64,000 nt of DNA from CAZOWW01 sp964583765 (GTDB lineage: Bacteria; Actinomycetota; Actinomycetes; Actinomycetales; Kineosporiaceae), in assembly GCA_964583765.1 (NCBI GenBank), contig CAZOWW010000006.1, positions 1-64,000 of the forward strand, read 5' to 3'. Position numbers and translations under genes: made by a program. Shown in pieces: positions 1-9,256 of the stretch (its first letter is position 1; each line of letters starts with the position of its first letter). A model generated the notes under the pieces. It saw only the letters and a list, made by a program, of their open reading frames with translations, ran no database searches and was not told the origin of the DNA.

Positions 1-58
1 GCGTGACATGTCGGTGGTGTGAGAGAGAATCGTACATACGTTCGAGGAGGTGATTGGC

Positions 59-1015
59 GTGGGTGGGATGCCACCACTAGGCCCAGGCGCCTACGCTGAG
101 GGGATGGCAGGCGATGAGCGGATGGAGCAGGCTGCCTTGGTCGCGCTGCTGCGGGGCAAGTCCGGCGGTGCCCGGTGGGCTGAGGTCATGGCGAACGTCA
201 TGGAGGCGGGGAGCGCTCTGGACGTTTGGCATGCAAGGGTCCCTGACGCCCTTTTGCCCTTGCCCGCGGAGAGTGATCCGCTGCAAGTGGCTGTCGCCGA
301 TATTGAACGCTGGACACAAAGCGGTCTGCGTTTTATGACGATTATGGATGAAGAATACCCTTCGCAGCTAAGGGCGATTCACGAGGCGCCCCCTGTATTA
401 TTCACGCGAGGAATGCTCGTGGGGGATGACCGTGCCGTCTCGGTCGTGGGATCCCGGAAGGCCTCGGAGCGCGGCCTGTTGATGGCTTCGGCTATCGCGC
501 GGTCTTTGGTTGGGGCTGGCATGACGATCGTAGCTGGCCTTGCTCTTGGGGTTGATACCGCGGCCCATCGGGCAGCACTCGATGCGGGCGGCAGAACGGT
601 TGCATTCATCGGAACGGGAATTAATCGCACCTATCCTGCCCAGAATCGTTCGCTCCATGAGGAGATCGCGGAGAAAGGGCTCCTCGCCTCGCAGTTCTGG
701 CCGGATGCGCCCCCGCAGAAATTTACATTTCTCATGAGAAATGCGACTATGTCGGGTTATGGTTGCGCCACCGTCGTGGTGGAAGCGGGAGAGCAGAGCG
801 GTGCTCGTGCCCAAGCCAGGATGGCGGTAAGTCACGGCCGTCCCGTGATCCTGACTGACTTGGTGGTGGAGAAGAACACTTGGGCTCAAGCGATGGTGGG
901 TCGTCCAGGGGTCCGAGTCGCCAGCAGCACTCAGGAGGTGGTTGACATCGTCTGTGGGCTGGTGCGAGGGACCGCGGATGTCGAGGACGCGCTTCGGCAT
1001 CTTGTGCAAGTATAG
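59..1015 (+). CDS. DprA/Smf-like Rossmann protein (accessory)
   Basis: DprA/Smf (SLOG-type) family protein of about 318 residues. The Rossmann core is clear: VVGSRKASERG at about residues 129-139, GLALGVDTAAHR at about 160-171, a GTGINRTYP nucleotide-loop segment at about 185, and VVVEAGEQSGA near 240. Classical DprA loads RecA on single-stranded DNA during transformation; stand-alone Smf proteins also occur in phage-conflict loci. This one lacks the C-terminal winged helix of housekeeping DprA and has an unassigned N-terminal 80 residues. The GTG at 59 is chosen because GAGGAGG at 44-50 lies 8 bases upstream; the earlier GTG at 50 overlaps that ribosome site. The stop is six bases before the phosphoribosyltransferase gene, so the two are probably cotranslated. 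Base composition is visibly less GC-rich than the rest of the window, suggesting transfer. The fold assignment is firm; the role is unknown. Confidence 0.85.
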   Translation: MGGMPPLGPGAYAEGMAGDERMEQAALVALLRGKSGGARWAEVMANVMEAGSALDVWHARVPDALLPLPAESDPLQVAVADIERWTQSGLRFMTIMDEEYPSQLRAIHEAPPVLFTRGMLVGDDRAVSVVGSRKASERGLLMASAIARSLVGAGMTIVAGLALGVDTAAHRAALDAGGRTVAFIGTGINRTYPAQNRSLHEEIAEKGLLASQFWPDAPPQKFTFLMRNATMSGYGCATVVVEAGEQSGARAQARMAVSHGRPVILTDLVVEKNTWAQAMVGRPGVRVASSTQEVVDIVCGLVRGTADVEDALRHLVQV

Positions 1016-1021
1016 TCAACT

Positions 1022-1792
1022 GTGACTCTCACTTCGCCTCAGCGTGATGCCCTTCGGCGCCACCTGGTCAGCGGTGGAGGCGGTTGGCTCCGCAATACGA
1101 TTGCTGAGGAAGGCACTACGTGCCGCGTATGCAGGACTCCTGTGTCTGGGTATCCGAGGTGTATGCCCTGTAACAACCACTGGACACAGTTTGGTGCCGC
1201 ACTTGCGAACCTCGTTGGATCTGTCGTCTATGCGATTGGCGGGGAGCAATCGGGCTATGTGATGAGTGGATATAAGGGATTCCGGGGAAAATCCACTCCC
1301 ATTCGTGAGCATGTGAGCTATGTGGCCGCGCTGGCCACCCTTGCGCTCGAAGACCACACTGTCTGTGCTGGTCGATTAGCCAAACGCGCAGTATCTCACT
1401 GGGTCACCGTTCCGTCTTTGCCGGCCAAGGATACTGAACATATGCTGCATAGGCTTGTTCGCTCCGCGGCGCCAGGAGAAGAGGTCGTCTTGGTGCCAGC
1501 GCAACAGGTGGCTGCGCCGAGGAGTGTCGACCCCAAGCACTTCGTGGTGGACGGCGCACTCCCTGTTGGTGCTCACGTCCTCGTCGTAGATGACACATGG
1601 GTGAGCGGTGGGCACGCTCAGTCGGCCGTGTTGTCGCTTCGTACGGCTGGCGCGCAATCGATCTCGTTCTTGTCGCTTGCGCGCTGGATCAAGCCGGACT
1701 TCGGTGACTGTGCCGCGTTTGTGCGGACCCGGCTGACACGAGACTTCGATCCCACAGTGTGCCCCTGGACTGGGAGCGTGTGTCCCACGTAG
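1022..1792 (+). CDS. ComF-like phosphoribosyltransferase with zinc ribbon (accessory)
   Basis: Protein of 256 residues of the type I phosphoribosyltransferase fold. The PRPP-binding loop is VLVVDDTWVSGG at about residues 186-197, with the two acidic residues and the following small residues intact. An N-terminal zinc ribbon has two CxxC pairs (C34/C37 and C47/C50), as in ComF. Length and layout match ComF family proteins, whose substrate is not established. It starts with GTG six bases after the DprA-like stop and has no separate ribosome site, so translational coupling is likely. It shares the low GC of its partner and ends about 75 bases from a tRNA gene on the other strand. Pairing of DprA and ComF families outside a competence locus suggests a nucleic-acid or nucleotide sensing module, but this is inference. 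Confidence 0.8.
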   Translation: MTLTSPQRDALRRHLVSGGGGWLRNTIAEEGTTCRVCRTPVSGYPRCMPCNNHWTQFGAALANLVGSVVYAIGGEQSGYVMSGYKGFRGKSTPIREHVSYVAALATLALEDHTVCAGRLAKRAVSHWVTVPSLPAKDTEHMLHRLVRSAAPGEEVVLVPAQQVAAPRSVDPKHFVVDGALPVGAHVLVVDDTWVSGGHAQSAVLSLRTAGAQSISFLSLARWIKPDFGDCAAFVRTRLTRDFDPTVCPWTGSVCPT

Positions 1793-1818
1793 TCACGCAG
1801 ATAGTCACTCAGGAGCGC

Positions 1819-1853
1819 AGAGGCCGGGTCCGAAGATCTCGGATCCGGCCTCT
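1819..1853. terminator. Bidirectional hairpin terminator
   Basis: Two 15-base arms with one mismatch (1819-1833 and 1839-1853) flank a five-base loop. It lies between the convergent phosphoribosyltransferase gene and tRNA-Pro and could end both transcripts. No T-tract is present. Confidence 0.7.
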
Positions 1854-1867
1854 GACCTGCGAAAACG

Positions 1868-1944
<77 letters not shown>

Positions 1945-2020
1945 GTGGAGCCCTGTCAGCATAGCCGAGGTCCAGGGCCGCGACGAAACCGGTATCCCCG
2001 CCCGGTCTGCGATCGAGGAG

Positions 2021-2929
2021 TCAGTCCGCGGATCGTGGATGGAGAGTCAGGAGGGTGACCTCGGGGCGGCACCAGAACCGCACCGGAGTGAACGGTGAGG
2101 TGCCGATCCCGGCGGACACGTGCAGCCAGGTCCCGTGCCGCGCGGCGGCGCGATGCTCCTGCGGCACGTACCAGCGGCTGAGTCCTTTGGCCTGGCTCCG
2201 GGGCAGGTCGCAGTTGGTCACCAGTGCGCCGACGCCGGGCAGGCAGAGCTGGCCCCCGTGGGTGTGCCCGGCGAGGATCAGACCGGCGCCGTCGGCGGTC
2301 ATCGCGTCCAGTACCCGCCGGTAGGGCGCGTGGCTGACGCCGATGGTGAGTGCGGCGTCGGTGGCGGCGGGGCCGGCGACGCGCGCATAACGGTCCCGCC
2401 GGAGGTGAGGGTCGTCCACCCCGACGAACTCCAGGTTGGCACCGGGCAGGTCGAGGCGCGTGCGGCGGTTCGAGAGGTCGAGCCAGCCTGCGTCGGTGAA
2501 GCCTCTCACCAGGTCAGCGGTGGGCAGCGGGCGTCCCTTGATCTTCCGTCGCCCGCCTTCGGGCAGCAGGTAGCGGGCAGGGTTCTTGAGTCGTGGCCCG
2601 TAGTAGTCGTTCGAGCCGAGCACGAAGACCCCGGGGTACCGGAACAGTCCGGTGAAGCATTCCAGGAGTGCCGGCACCGCGCGGGCGTGCCCGAGGTTAT
2701 CCCCGGTGCACACGACCAGGTCAGGATCGAGGTTCCCGAGTCGTCCAACCCATGCCTGCTTGGCCCGCTGGTACGGCATCAGGTGCACGTCGGAGATGTG
2801 GAGTACCCGCAGCGATCTGCTGCCGGGCGCGAGCACCGACAGGGCCTGCCTGCGGACGACGAAGGCCCGGGCCTCGACCAGGGTTCCGGCGAACCCGATC
2901 CCGGCGAAGGCCGCGAAGACTCCCAGCAT
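2021..2929 (-). CDS. Membrane-anchored calcineurin-like metallophosphoesterase
   Basis: Dinuclear-metal phosphoesterase of 302 residues, ortholog-like to the Rv3683 group by context. The motifs appear in order: HISDVH, CTGDN, LGSNDYYG, SHAP and GHTHGGQ, giving all five metal-binding blocks. The N-terminus is one hydrophobic segment (MLGVFAAFAGIGFAGTLVEA), so the catalytic domain is probably anchored outside or at the membrane. The ATG at 2929 places this segment at the N-terminus; a GTG 15 bases upstream is possible and neither has a strong ribosome site. It lies downstream of the penicillin-binding protein gene on the same strand, as in mycobacteria. The substrate is unknown; YkuE/YaeI-type enzymes of this family act on phospholipid-linked or cyclic nucleotide substrates. 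Confidence 0.88.
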   Translation of the reverse strand: MLGVFAAFAGIGFAGTLVEARAFVVRRQALSVLAPGSRSLRVLHISDVHLMPYQRAKQAWVGRLGNLDPDLVVCTGDNLGHARAVPALLECFTGLFRYPGVFVLGSNDYYGPRLKNPARYLLPEGGRRKIKGRPLPTADLVRGFTDAGWLDLSNRRTRLDLPGANLEFVGVDDPHLRRDRYARVAGPAATDAALTIGVSHAPYRRVLDAMTADGAGLILAGHTHGGQLCLPGVGALVTNCDLPRSQAKGLSRWYVPQEHRAAARHGTWLHVSAGIGTSPFTPVRFWCRPEVTLLTLHPRSAD

Positions 2930-3091
2930 GGTGGACGTGCGCACCGCGCCATGGTCGCAGGTGTGCGATCCGTGCGCTGTCCGACCGGCTTCTTCGGCGG
3001 GATGCGTCGTGCCTCGACGGGGAGGGCCCCGGCACACGACCCGTGCACCGGGGCCCTTTCGACCATGACGGTCAGGCCGTCTCCGTGATGG

Positions 3092-5572
3092 TCATCCCGT
3101 CGGAGCGATGGTCCGTCGGCCATGTCCGGGGCTGGTCGTGGGCGAGGTCGTCGGGGAGGTGCCACCCTGGCCCGGGAGCCCTCCGCCCTGACCCGGGAGC
3201 CCTCCGCCCTGCCCGTTGCTGAGGAAGAGGGTGATCGTCGTACCCGCGTTCACCTGCGACCCGGCCCCCGGTGCCGTGAAGGCGACCGTTCCTGCGGGCT
3301 GGGGCGAGTTCACCTGCTGCGGCATCACCTGGGCGGTGAAGCCGGCGCCCTCCAACTGCGTGGTGGCGTCCTGTGGGGTCATGCCGCTGACGTCGGGAAC
3401 CCCGATCTGGGCCTGCTTGATCATGTCGGGGTTCGGTTCGGGGAACGACTCGTTCGGCAGTCCCTGGAGCGCCTTGGTCATGATCAGTTTCCAGATCGGT
3501 GCGGCCATGTCGCGCCCGTAGATCTGCCGGTAGTGCTTGCCCTTGACGGTCACGTTGCGCAGGTTGTGCCGGTGGACGCTGCGACCGTCGCCCACCCAGA
3601 CAGCGGTGGACATCTGCGGGGTGAAGCCTGTGAACCAGGTGTCCATGTCCTCGTTCGTCGTTCCTGTCTTGCCTCCGGCCACATGCCCGTCCAGGGTGGC
3701 CCGCCCGTAGGCGGTGCCCGACGGGTCCTGGACCACCTTCTGCAGCACCCAGTCGACGCCGGCGGCGACGTCGGGCTCGATCGCCTGGCTGCACTGGGAT
3801 CCCGGCACCTTGAGGGATTTCTGTATCCGGCCGTTGGCATCTCGCCCGCCGATCGCGGTGACTGCGATCGGGCTGCAGTAGGTGCCCTGGTTGGCGAACC
3901 CGGCGTAGGCCGCGGCGAGCGTGAGCGGGGCAGTGGGGAAGACGCCGAGCGTCATGGCGGGCACGCAGGCGGGGATGCGCGTGCTGAAGCCGGTCGCGGT
4001 GCACTCCTTCGAGGGCGCGGCGATGTGCATGCCGAGCCGGTTCTGGATGTCCGCGATGTCGCAGAGGTCGAGCTTGGACTCCATGTTGACGTAGGCGGCG
4101 TTCACCGACAGGGCCATCGCGGCGGCCGCCGTCATGTTGCCGCCCTCGTCACCCTCGGAGTTGCCGGGCGTCCACGGTTTCTGGCCGGCGTCCGGGAGCT
4201 TCTTCCCGCAGGACGTGAAGTCGTGGTAAGGGTGGGTGGTCACGTTCGCGTCAACGATGTCCATCGCGGAGTGACCGGCAGCGAGCCAGGCGGCCAGGGT
4301 GAACGGCTTGGCCGTCGAACCGATCTGGAACCCGCTCGAGCCGCCGTAGTCCTTGTCCGTGGCGTAGTTCACGGAGGTACGACCCCGGCCAGGGGTGAGG
4401 GAATAGACGCTGTTCTGCGTCATCTGCATGATCTGCCCGGTGCCGGCCTGCACCGTGGCCGTGGCCGTGGAGATCTGGCTCTTGTCGGTCGGCGGCAGCT
4501 TCGACGTGACCGCGTCCCAGGCCGCCTGCTCCAGGCTCGGGTCGATGGTGGTCCGGATGGTCAGCCCGTTGCGGGCGATCGCCAGCGTGCGCTCGTGTTC
4601 CGTCTTGCCCAGGGCCGAGAATGCCGGGTTCTGGATGATCGTCTGGTAGACGTACTGGCAGAAGTAGGCGTAGAGGCCCGCGTTGGCGCAACCACTGTGC
4701 GGGCGACTGATCTTGAGTACGCCCTTGGTGGTGAGCTTGGTCTGGTGTGCCTGGCTGTACTCGGCCGTGGTGATGATGCCCAGTTGCAACATGCGGCTCA
4801 GGACGACGTCCCGACGGTCCTGGGCGGCCTTGGGGTGCAGCCGCGGGTTGTAGTTGTTGGGCGACTGCACCAGCCCGGCCAGGGTGGCCGCCTCGGACAG
4901 GTTGAGCTGGCTCGCGTGCTTCTTGAAGTAGTAGTACGAGGCGGCCTCGACCCCGTAGGTGCTGTCGCCGAAGAGCGCGATGTTCAGGTAGCCCTGCAGG
5001 ATCTGGTCCTTGGTGTACTTCTTCTCCAGCGCGATGGCGAGCTTCATCTCGCGGATCTTGCGCGCCTTGCTGCGCTCGGTGGCGGCAGCCGCGCTCGTCT
5101 TGTTGCCCTGGATCACCGCGCTCTCGACCAGCACGTTCTTCACGTACTGCTGGGTGAGCGTGGAGGCACCCTGCACGTCGTTGGTGAGCATGTCCTTGGT
5201 GAACGCCCGCAGCACGCCCCGGCTGTCGACGCCGCCGTGCTGGTAGAACCGCTCGTCCTCGATCGCCACGATGGCCTGCTGGATGTACGGGCTCATCCTG
5301 GCGAGCGAGATCACGGTGCGGTTCTCGTCGAAGAAGCGGGCGATCACCTGCCCGTTGCGGGCGAGCATCACCGACTGCTCGGAGAGCGGCATCTCGTTCA
5401 GCTCGGTGGGCAGCGAGTCGAAGAACGCCACGCTGTTGCGGGTCAGCACCCCGGCCGCCTGGGTGGCCGGCAGGAAGAGTCCGGCGGCGACCACGCCCGC
5501 GATCACCGCGGTGACGATGAACCCGGTCAGCAGCGCCAAGGCTCGAGCTGCGGTGACGTACGGACTTCTCAT
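3092..5572 (-). CDS. ponA2: Bifunctional class A penicillin-binding protein with PASTA domain
   Basis: Peptidoglycan glycosyltransferase and D,D-transpeptidase of 826 residues. A transmembrane helix spans about 10-35, followed by a GT51 domain (EDERFYQHGG at about 105, STLTQQYVKN at about 137). The transpeptidase motifs are STAK at about 419 (nucleophile Ser), SVN at about 489 and KTGT at about 635. One PASTA domain covers about 723-785, then comes a Gly/Pro-rich tail with the unit GQGGGLP repeated. The PASTA domain and the neighbours (metallophosphoesterase downstream, divergent WhiB gene) match mycobacterial PonA2 and its Streptomyces counterpart. ATG 5572 is preferred over the longer ORF because a TACCCT hexamer ends six bases upstream and no ribosome site exists, implying a leaderless mRNA. 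Confidence 0.95.
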   Translation of the reverse strand: MRSPYVTAARALALLTGFIVTAVIAGVVAAGLFLPATQAAGVLTRNSVAFFDSLPTELNEMPLSEQSVMLARNGQVIARFFDENRTVISLARMSPYIQQAIVAIEDERFYQHGGVDSRGVLRAFTKDMLTNDVQGASTLTQQYVKNVLVESAVIQGNKTSAAAATERSKARKIREMKLAIALEKKYTKDQILQGYLNIALFGDSTYGVEAASYYYFKKHASQLNLSEAATLAGLVQSPNNYNPRLHPKAAQDRRDVVLSRMLQLGIITTAEYSQAHQTKLTTKGVLKISRPHSGCANAGLYAYFCQYVYQTIIQNPAFSALGKTEHERTLAIARNGLTIRTTIDPSLEQAAWDAVTSKLPPTDKSQISTATATVQAGTGQIMQMTQNSVYSLTPGRGRTSVNYATDKDYGGSSGFQIGSTAKPFTLAAWLAAGHSAMDIVDANVTTHPYHDFTSCGKKLPDAGQKPWTPGNSEGDEGGNMTAAAAMALSVNAAYVNMESKLDLCDIADIQNRLGMHIAAPSKECTATGFSTRIPACVPAMTLGVFPTAPLTLAAAYAGFANQGTYCSPIAVTAIGGRDANGRIQKSLKVPGSQCSQAIEPDVAAGVDWVLQKVVQDPSGTAYGRATLDGHVAGGKTGTTNEDMDTWFTGFTPQMSTAVWVGDGRSVHRHNLRNVTVKGKHYRQIYGRDMAAPIWKLIMTKALQGLPNESFPEPNPDMIKQAQIGVPDVSGMTPQDATTQLEGAGFTAQVMPQQVNSPQPAGTVAFTAPGAGSQVNAGTTITLFLSNGQGGGLPGQGGGLPGQGGTSPTTSPTTSPGHGRRTIAPTG

Positions 5573-5965
5573 GCGGACAGGGTACGGGTGTTGTCCGAGA
5601 AGGCCAGGTCCTGACTCCTCTCTGTGGGCGGCGTCGTTCGCGGGTGGCGAGATCCGCGGACGACGTCGCAACGACGGAGGCCCGCCGCGGCGTCCGCCGT
5701 ACGGGTGGTGTCGACAGCGTCGTCGGCCGGTCCCTGGCGAGGTGGAGGGCGTCCGGCGTGTGTCTGAGGTGATGCGATTTGGTCACCCTCAGGCAACCTA
5801 ACGTCTTGGATTCTCTACACAGAGTGATTGCTCGTCACTTCGGTCCCGCTGAAATCATCCGTCCGGCCCGTACCGCGCCGACGGCTCGTCACCTACCGTC
5901 ATCACGAGAGTTCAACTCGGGGTGGGCCTGAACTCGCGGGGAAACCCGGTCAGGAGGGGCACTTC
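5573..5965. other. Divergent intergenic region, PBP / WhiB
   Basis: 393 bases between divergent genes. It is relatively AT-richer around 5780-5840. Apart from the PBP -10 hexamer and the WhiB ribosome site I see no clear operator, hairpin or small gene. Confidence 0.6.
5579..5584 (-). promoter_or_regulatory. -10 box of the PBP gene (leaderless)
   Basis: Minus-strand TACCCT, then GTCCGC, then the ATG. The six-base gap places the start of transcription at or near the A of the ATG. Confidence 0.5.
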
Positions 5966-6307
5966 ATGAATGACACGACGCAGGACTGGGCAGCCAAGGG
6001 CGCCTGCCGGAACAGCGACCCGGATGCGCTGTTCGTGCAGGGTGCCGCGCAGAACCGCGCCAAGGCGGTCTGTATGGGGTGTCCGGTCCGGACGGAGTGC
6101 CTCGCCGACTCCCTGGACAACCACACCGAGTTCGGTGTCTGGGGCGGCATGACCGAACGCGAGCGCAGGGCTCTGCTGCGTCGCCGCCCGAACGTCGGCT
6201 CCTGGCGGGCTCTGCTGGAGACGGCGCGGGCCGAGCACGAGCGCATGCTCCTGGTCCACGCGGAGAAGGTCGCCGTGACGGTGACCCCTCAGCGTCGCGC
6301 CAGCTGA
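5966..6307 (+). CDS. WhiB-family iron-sulfur regulator (WblA/WhiB4 type)
   Basis: Redox-responsive [4Fe-4S] transcriptional regulator of 113 residues. Four cysteines are arranged as one upstream Cys (in GACRNSDPDALF), then CMGC and a further Cys five residues later (TEC), followed by the turn motif GVWGGM and a basic C-terminal segment ERRALLRRRP for DNA binding. By neighbourhood (PBP with PASTA on one side, ArsA-like ATPases on the other) this is the ortholog of WhiB4 in Mycobacterium and WblA in Streptomyces, which affect oxidative stress and development. ATG 5966 is selected over an upstream in-frame start because AGGAGG lies at 5952-5957. It is convergent with the ATPase pair. Confidence 0.93.
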   Translation: MNDTTQDWAAKGACRNSDPDALFVQGAAQNRAKAVCMGCPVRTECLADSLDNHTEFGVWGGMTERERRALLRRRPNVGSWRALLETARAEHERMLLVHAEKVAVTVTPQRRAS

Positions 6308-6351
6308 GTCAGGGGGGCTCCCCGCGGTCCCAGGACCGCTTCCGGCTGTCA

Positions 6352-6383
6352 GCGCCGCCCGATCGGCCAGGTTCGGGCGGCGC
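6352..6383. terminator. Convergent hairpin terminator
   Basis: Perfect 11-bp stem (GCGCCGCCCGA with TCGGGCGGCGC) and a 10-base loop, between the convergent WhiB and ArsA-like genes. No T-tract. Confidence 0.65.
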
Positions 6384-6505
6384 CGACTCAGCCCCCGGCA
6401 GCACCGACCCGGCCTCGAGCCGCACCGACGCAGCCCCCGGCAGCGCAGGGGAGCCGTCGTCCGCCCGGTGGTGCTGTGCCGGGGGACGCCGGCCTCAGGA
6501 CAGGT

Positions 6506-7657
6506 TCAGCCGCTCGCGAGAGCGCGCCCCATCCTCCGCAGGCTGGGCAAGTCGTGCACGTCGGTGGCCAGTGCCGCGACCTCGACCACGGCCACCTCGG
6601 GATGCGCACCCGTGAACCGGGCGGTCCGGGCCCGCTCCCGGTCGTGGCGCCGCACGAGGTCCGCGTGGATCCGCAGCATCCCGGCCACGGTGGCGTGTTC
6701 GCCGAGCTCGTCCAGCTCCTCTGCCGCGGCCGCGGCCCGCTCCGCGCTCAGGCCTGCGGACGGCGGATGCATTCGGTTGATCACCAGTCCGGCCAGGGGC
6801 ATCCCCTCACGCCGTAACCGTTCCACGAAGTGGGAGGCCTCCCGCAGGGCTTCCGGCTCGGGTGTGGCCACCACCAGGAAGGCCGTGTCGGTGGACTGGA
6901 GCTGCCGGTAGGTGCGCTCCGCCCGCTCCCGGAATCCGCCGAAGACCGTGTCCAGCGCGGCCACGAAAGCTTGGACGTCACGCAGCACCTGACCACCCAA
7001 CACCCGCGACAGCACCCCGGTGGCTCCGCCCACGGCCGCCGAGACCACACGCAGGTAGGCCCGGCCACCGGTCCGGGCGGGTGTGGCGAGCAGGCGCAGC
7101 AGTCGCCCGTCCAGGAAGGACGCCAGGCGGCGCGGCGCGTCGAGGAAGTCCAGCGCCGAGCGACTCGGCGGGGTGTCCACCACCACGAGGTCCCAGCCGG
7201 CGGGCTCGTGGTCGGCCCGCGCGCGCAGCCGTCCGAGCTTCTCCATCGCCATGTACTCCTGCGTGCCCGCGAATGAGCTGGACAGCGCCTGGTAGAAGGG
7301 GTTCGCGAAGATCTGGGCGGCCTTCTCGGGCGTCGCATGCGCCTCGATCACCTCGTCGAAGGTCCGTTTCATGTCGAGGACCATCGCCTCGAGGCTCCCG
7401 CCTGCGGTGTCGTCCACCCCGGGGACCTCCCGGGCGGCGTCGCCGAGTTCGGCGAGTCCGAGGGACTGCGCCAGACGGCGGGCCGGGTCGATGGTCAGGA
7501 CGACGACGCGGCGTCCCTGCTCGGCTGCCCGCAACGCGAGAGCGGCGGCGGTCGTGGTCTTGCCGACCCCGCCCGAACCGCAGCAGACCAGCGCCCGCAC
7601 CGTTCGGTCGGCGAGCAGCTCGTCGCACTTGAGCATGGCCGGTTGTACCGTCGTCAC
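6506..7657 (-). CDS. ArsA/Get3-like ATPase, second subunit
   Basis: P-loop ATPase of 383 residues in the ArsA/GET3 branch. The Walker A is GSGGVGKTT at about 28-36, then LTIDPARRL, and VVVDTPPSRSALDFLD in the switch region. Its start overlaps the stop of the first ATPase gene by four bases, so the pair is translationally coupled and probably forms a heterodimer. The same pair sits at this position in mycobacteria (Rv3679/Rv3680) and streptomycetes. There is no arsenic resistance context, and the methionine-rich or hydrophobic groove typical of Get3 is not obvious. The actual cargo is unknown; an envelope-related role has been proposed for the mycobacterial pair. Confidence 0.88.
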   Translation of the reverse strand: MTTVQPAMLKCDELLADRTVRALVCCGSGGVGKTTTAAALALRAAEQGRRVVVLTIDPARRLAQSLGLAELGDAAREVPGVDDTAGGSLEAMVLDMKRTFDEVIEAHATPEKAAQIFANPFYQALSSSFAGTQEYMAMEKLGRLRARADHEPAGWDLVVVDTPPSRSALDFLDAPRRLASFLDGRLLRLLATPARTGGRAYLRVVSAAVGGATGVLSRVLGGQVLRDVQAFVAALDTVFGGFRERAERTYRQLQSTDTAFLVVATPEPEALREASHFVERLRREGMPLAGLVINRMHPPSAGLSAERAAAAAEELDELGEHATVAGMLRIHADLVRRHDRERARTARFTGAHPEVAVVEVAALATDVHDLPSLRRMGRALASG

Positions 7658-8769
7658 CGGACCATCCCCTGCTCTCTCAGATGCCGGGCGAGCTCGTAGA
7701 GGGTGCCCTCGTCCACACCGTTCCCCAGGGCGGGCAGCTCGACCGTGGGGAGCTCCCAGCTGATCGCCGTCCCGCGCAGTTCCTCCTCGAGCAGTGCCCG
7801 GGCGGCGTGGGCGGCAGCCTCCTCGGCCAGATCCTCGGCCAGACGCGCCAGCCGTTCCGTCCGGTCGGGGTGGGCCCGGCGTTCCGTGGTTCCGGACTCC
7901 CGGCCGGCGCTTCCGGGCGCAGGGACGAATGCCCGTCCTGGTGCCGGCGTCCGGCCGCCGAGGCCCGCCGTGACGAGCCCGGCACTGACCGCGCCCGCGT
8001 CAAGGGCGCCCCGGGCGGCGGAGGGCAGGTCTGCCGCAGGCAGAAGCCGCTCGCGGACCAGGTTGAGGACCACCGTGCCGGTGCGCAGGCCGGCCACCCG
8101 CAGCTCCTCGAGGGCCTCCGCCGTCTCCTGCACGGGCATCTCTTCGAGCAGGGTGACGAGGTGCACCGCGGTACGTGGCGAGCGGAGCAGCGACATGATC
8201 GATTCGGCCTGATTGTGGATCGGGCCGCCGGAGGCCAACCCGGCCATCTCCCCGTTCGCCCGCAGAAACCGCGTGATCCGCCCGGTGGGGGGAGCATCGA
8301 GGACCACCGCGTGATAGGCGTACTCCCCGCCGGAGCGCCGCCGGACGGCTTCGTACACCTTGCCGGTGAGCAGGACGTCGCGCAGTCCCGGGGCCACCGT
8401 GGTGGCGAAGTCGATCGCGCCCAGCTTCTCGAGCAGCCGCCCTGCGCGACCGAGGTGGAACGCGACGTCGAGGTATTCCAGCAGGGCCGCCTCGGGCTGT
8501 ACCGACAACCCGAGGACCTCGCCGCCCCCAGGCGCCGCCAGGAGCCGACGCTCCGGGTAGCCGAGCGGCTCGGCGCCCAGCAGGTGTGCGATGCCCTGAC
8601 GCCCCTCCACCTCGGCGAGCAGCACGCGGCGGCCTCCGGAGGCCAGGGCGATGGCGAGGGCGGTGGACACAGTGCTCTTGCCGGTGCCGCCCTTGCCCGA
8701 GACCACGTGGAGGCGGACCTCACCGATCCCCGGGTCCGCCGCTGCGGATGCCGGTCCCTTCCCGCTCAT
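7654..8769 (-). CDS. ArsA/Get3-like ATPase, first subunit
   Basis: P-loop ATPase of 371 residues with the deviant Walker A GKGGTGKST near residue 26, LAEVEGRQG in the adjacent strand and VVLDAPPTGRITRFL in the switch region. It is the first gene of a two-gene operon and ends four bases inside the next gene. An Ala/Pro-rich, poorly conserved insertion lies in the C-terminal third. ATG 8769 is used since the P-loop domain begins soon after it and GGTGGGGGTGGGAC precedes it; a GTG 33 bases upstream is open but adds only a hydrophilic stub. It is divergent from the DUF4177-RidA pair. Confidence 0.87.
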   Translation of the reverse strand: MSGKGPASAAADPGIGEVRLHVVSGKGGTGKSTVSTALAIALASGGRRVLLAEVEGRQGIAHLLGAEPLGYPERRLLAAPGGGEVLGLSVQPEAALLEYLDVAFHLGRAGRLLEKLGAIDFATTVAPGLRDVLLTGKVYEAVRRRSGGEYAYHAVVLDAPPTGRITRFLRANGEMAGLASGGPIHNQAESIMSLLRSPRTAVHLVTLLEEMPVQETAEALEELRVAGLRTGTVVLNLVRERLLPAADLPSAARGALDAGAVSAGLVTAGLGGRTPAPGRAFVPAPGSAGRESGTTERRAHPDRTERLARLAEDLAEEAAAHAARALLEEELRGTAISWELPTVELPALGNGVDEGTLYELARHLREQGMVR

Positions 8770-9100
8770 GTCCCACCCCCACCTGTGCTCGTGCCGGTCC
8801 ACCCCGTGCCCGATCCATCGGTCCTGCCCAGGTACGTCCTACCCGGCGGATCAGTCGTACCCGGTCCCACCTGTCCTGCCCGGTCCTGTCGTACCTCGTC
8901 CACCTGTCGTGCCGGGTGGACCTGGCCCGGTCGCGAGGCCACATTCGCAGGGTAACCGCGCCGGTGCCGGTCGTGGTCGCTCCCGGTATGCGCCTCGCTG
9001 GGTGCCGGTCGTGGTCGGCGCAGGTGGGCGCGTCGCCGGGGCCCGGCCCGCCCTGTCCGCCCCGGGGTGCGCGGCGTCCACGGCGGCTAGGCTTCCGGGC
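8770..9100. other. Divergent intergenic region with short direct repeats
   Basis: 331 bases between the ATPase operon and the DUF4177 gene. It contains several degenerate copies of CCTGCCCGG/GTACCTCGTCC-like words (8820-8910) and a 15-base repeat GGTGCCGGTCGTGGT (8961 region and 9000 region). The -10 of the DUF4177 gene is at its right end. No ORF here is convincing. Confidence 0.5.
9088..9093 (+). promoter_or_regulatory. -10 box of the DUF4177 gene (leaderless)
   Basis: TAGGCT ends seven bases before the ATG at 9101, and no ribosome site is present. Confidence 0.55.
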
Positions 9101-9256
9101 ATGCAGCTGTGGGAGTACGCAACCGTGCCGCTGGTGGTGCACGCGACCAAGCAGATCCTGGACCAGTGGGGATCCGAGGGCTGGGAGCTGGTGCAGGTCA
9201 TCGCAGGTCCCGGCGGCAACGGTCTGGTGGCCTACCTCAAGCGACCGCTGCCGTGA
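9101..9256 (+). CDS. Small DUF4177 protein
   Basis: 51-residue protein of the DUF4177 type, matching the small gene (Rv3678A) found at this place in mycobacteria. The pattern MQLWEYATVPL, then LDQWGSEGWELVQV and GLVAYLKRP is characteristic of this family. Its function is not known. The stop overlaps the GTG of the RidA gene (GTGA), so the two are cotranslated. The start is set by the leaderless promoter signature rather than by a ribosome site. Confidence 0.88.
   Translation: MQLWEYATVPLVVHATKQILDQWGSEGWELVQVIAGPGGNGLVAYLKRPLP

Noticed and set aside
3122..5614. 830-residue plus-strand open frame
   Set aside because: Antisense to the class A PBP gene; no motif.
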